Positions 44,547 to 44,570 of a stretch of DNA of 44,570 bases are shown in pieces. Numbering within the stretch: position 1 is the first letter of the stretch; each line of letters starts with the position of its first letter. The notes under the pieces are model-generated. The model ran no database searches and was not told where the DNA came from. It worked only from the letters and a program-made list of their open reading frames with translations. The stretch is from Chitinophaga pinensis. Its GTDB lineage: Bacteria; Bacteroidota; Bacteroidia; Bacteroidales; GCA-2748055. The stretch covers positions 1 to 44,570 of the forward strand of contig CAMAZH010000016.1 of the NCBI GenBank assembly GCA_945863035.1, given 5' to 3'. A program made the position numbers and the translations under genes.

Positions 44547-44570
44547 AGCTATTTCGAGTTTCAGGAGTTG

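Overview
The window is a chromosomal segment from a member of the Bacteroidota, most like Bacteroidales/Marinilabiliales. Three things point there. Two long TonB-dependent receptors carry carboxypeptidase-regulatory-like N-termini, one paired with a DUF4249 lipoprotein. Several promoters have the Bacteroidota form TTTG-N19/20-TAnnTTTG. Most genes lack Shine-Dalgarno sites. There are no rRNA or tRNA genes, CRISPR arrays, complete insertion sequences or phage structural genes that I can see.

Layout. Positions 1-5430 (minus) hold asnB, an ABC-F ATPase, a lysozyme-fold-like exported protein and msrA. Positions 5480-7982 (plus) hold the complete three-gene AmmeMemoRadiSam set (radical SAM enzyme, Memo, AMMECR1) behind a near-consensus promoter. 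Positions 8160-11575 (plus) hold a sugar MFS transporter, a DUF4395 membrane protein and a secreted protein with a 14-residue repeat; strong terminators follow the first and last. Positions 11722-13981 (minus) hold pgl and zwf, overlapping, the oxidative pentose-phosphate entry. Positions 14595-20389 (minus) hold a DUF4249 lipoprotein with its TonB-dependent receptor, then a second outer-membrane receptor. Positions 20680-26580 (minus) hold leuA and an E2-E1(alpha/beta fused)-flavodoxin operon for 2-oxoacid oxidation. Positions 26694-29085 (minus) hold an unrecognised 317-residue protein and an exported serine hydrolase.

Positions 29086-30489 lack a conventional gene. They contain a minus-strand transcription unit of about 470 nt: promoter, structured leader, Shine-Dalgarno, two tiny overlapping frames, paired 3' hairpins. 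A separate 101-bp inverted-repeat element lies nearby.

Positions 30490-38328 form a DNA-damage-tolerance island: SRAP/YedK-type peptidase (abasic-site crosslinker), a stand-alone LON-domain protein, an XRE-S24 LexA-like repressor with an intact Ala-Gly/Ser/Lys self-cleavage set, a BRO-N protein, DinB, and a short DnaE-type polymerase. The BRO-repressor operon has a consensus promoter with two tandem palindromes (TGATTA-N5-TAATCA type) at and just after the predicted start site. These are the best candidate operators in the window. A 207-bp element with perfect 20-bp terminal inverted repeats separates this operon from dinB, and 46-bp tandem repeats separate dinB from dnaE.

Positions 38568-44451 are housekeeping: ornithine aminotransferase, an M13 metallopeptidase lipoprotein, a metallophosphoesterase lipoprotein, and hisIE with hisF. 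Dispersed short repeats occur after the aminotransferase gene and at the right-hand edge.

All functions come from reading motifs in the translations. No database search was possible.
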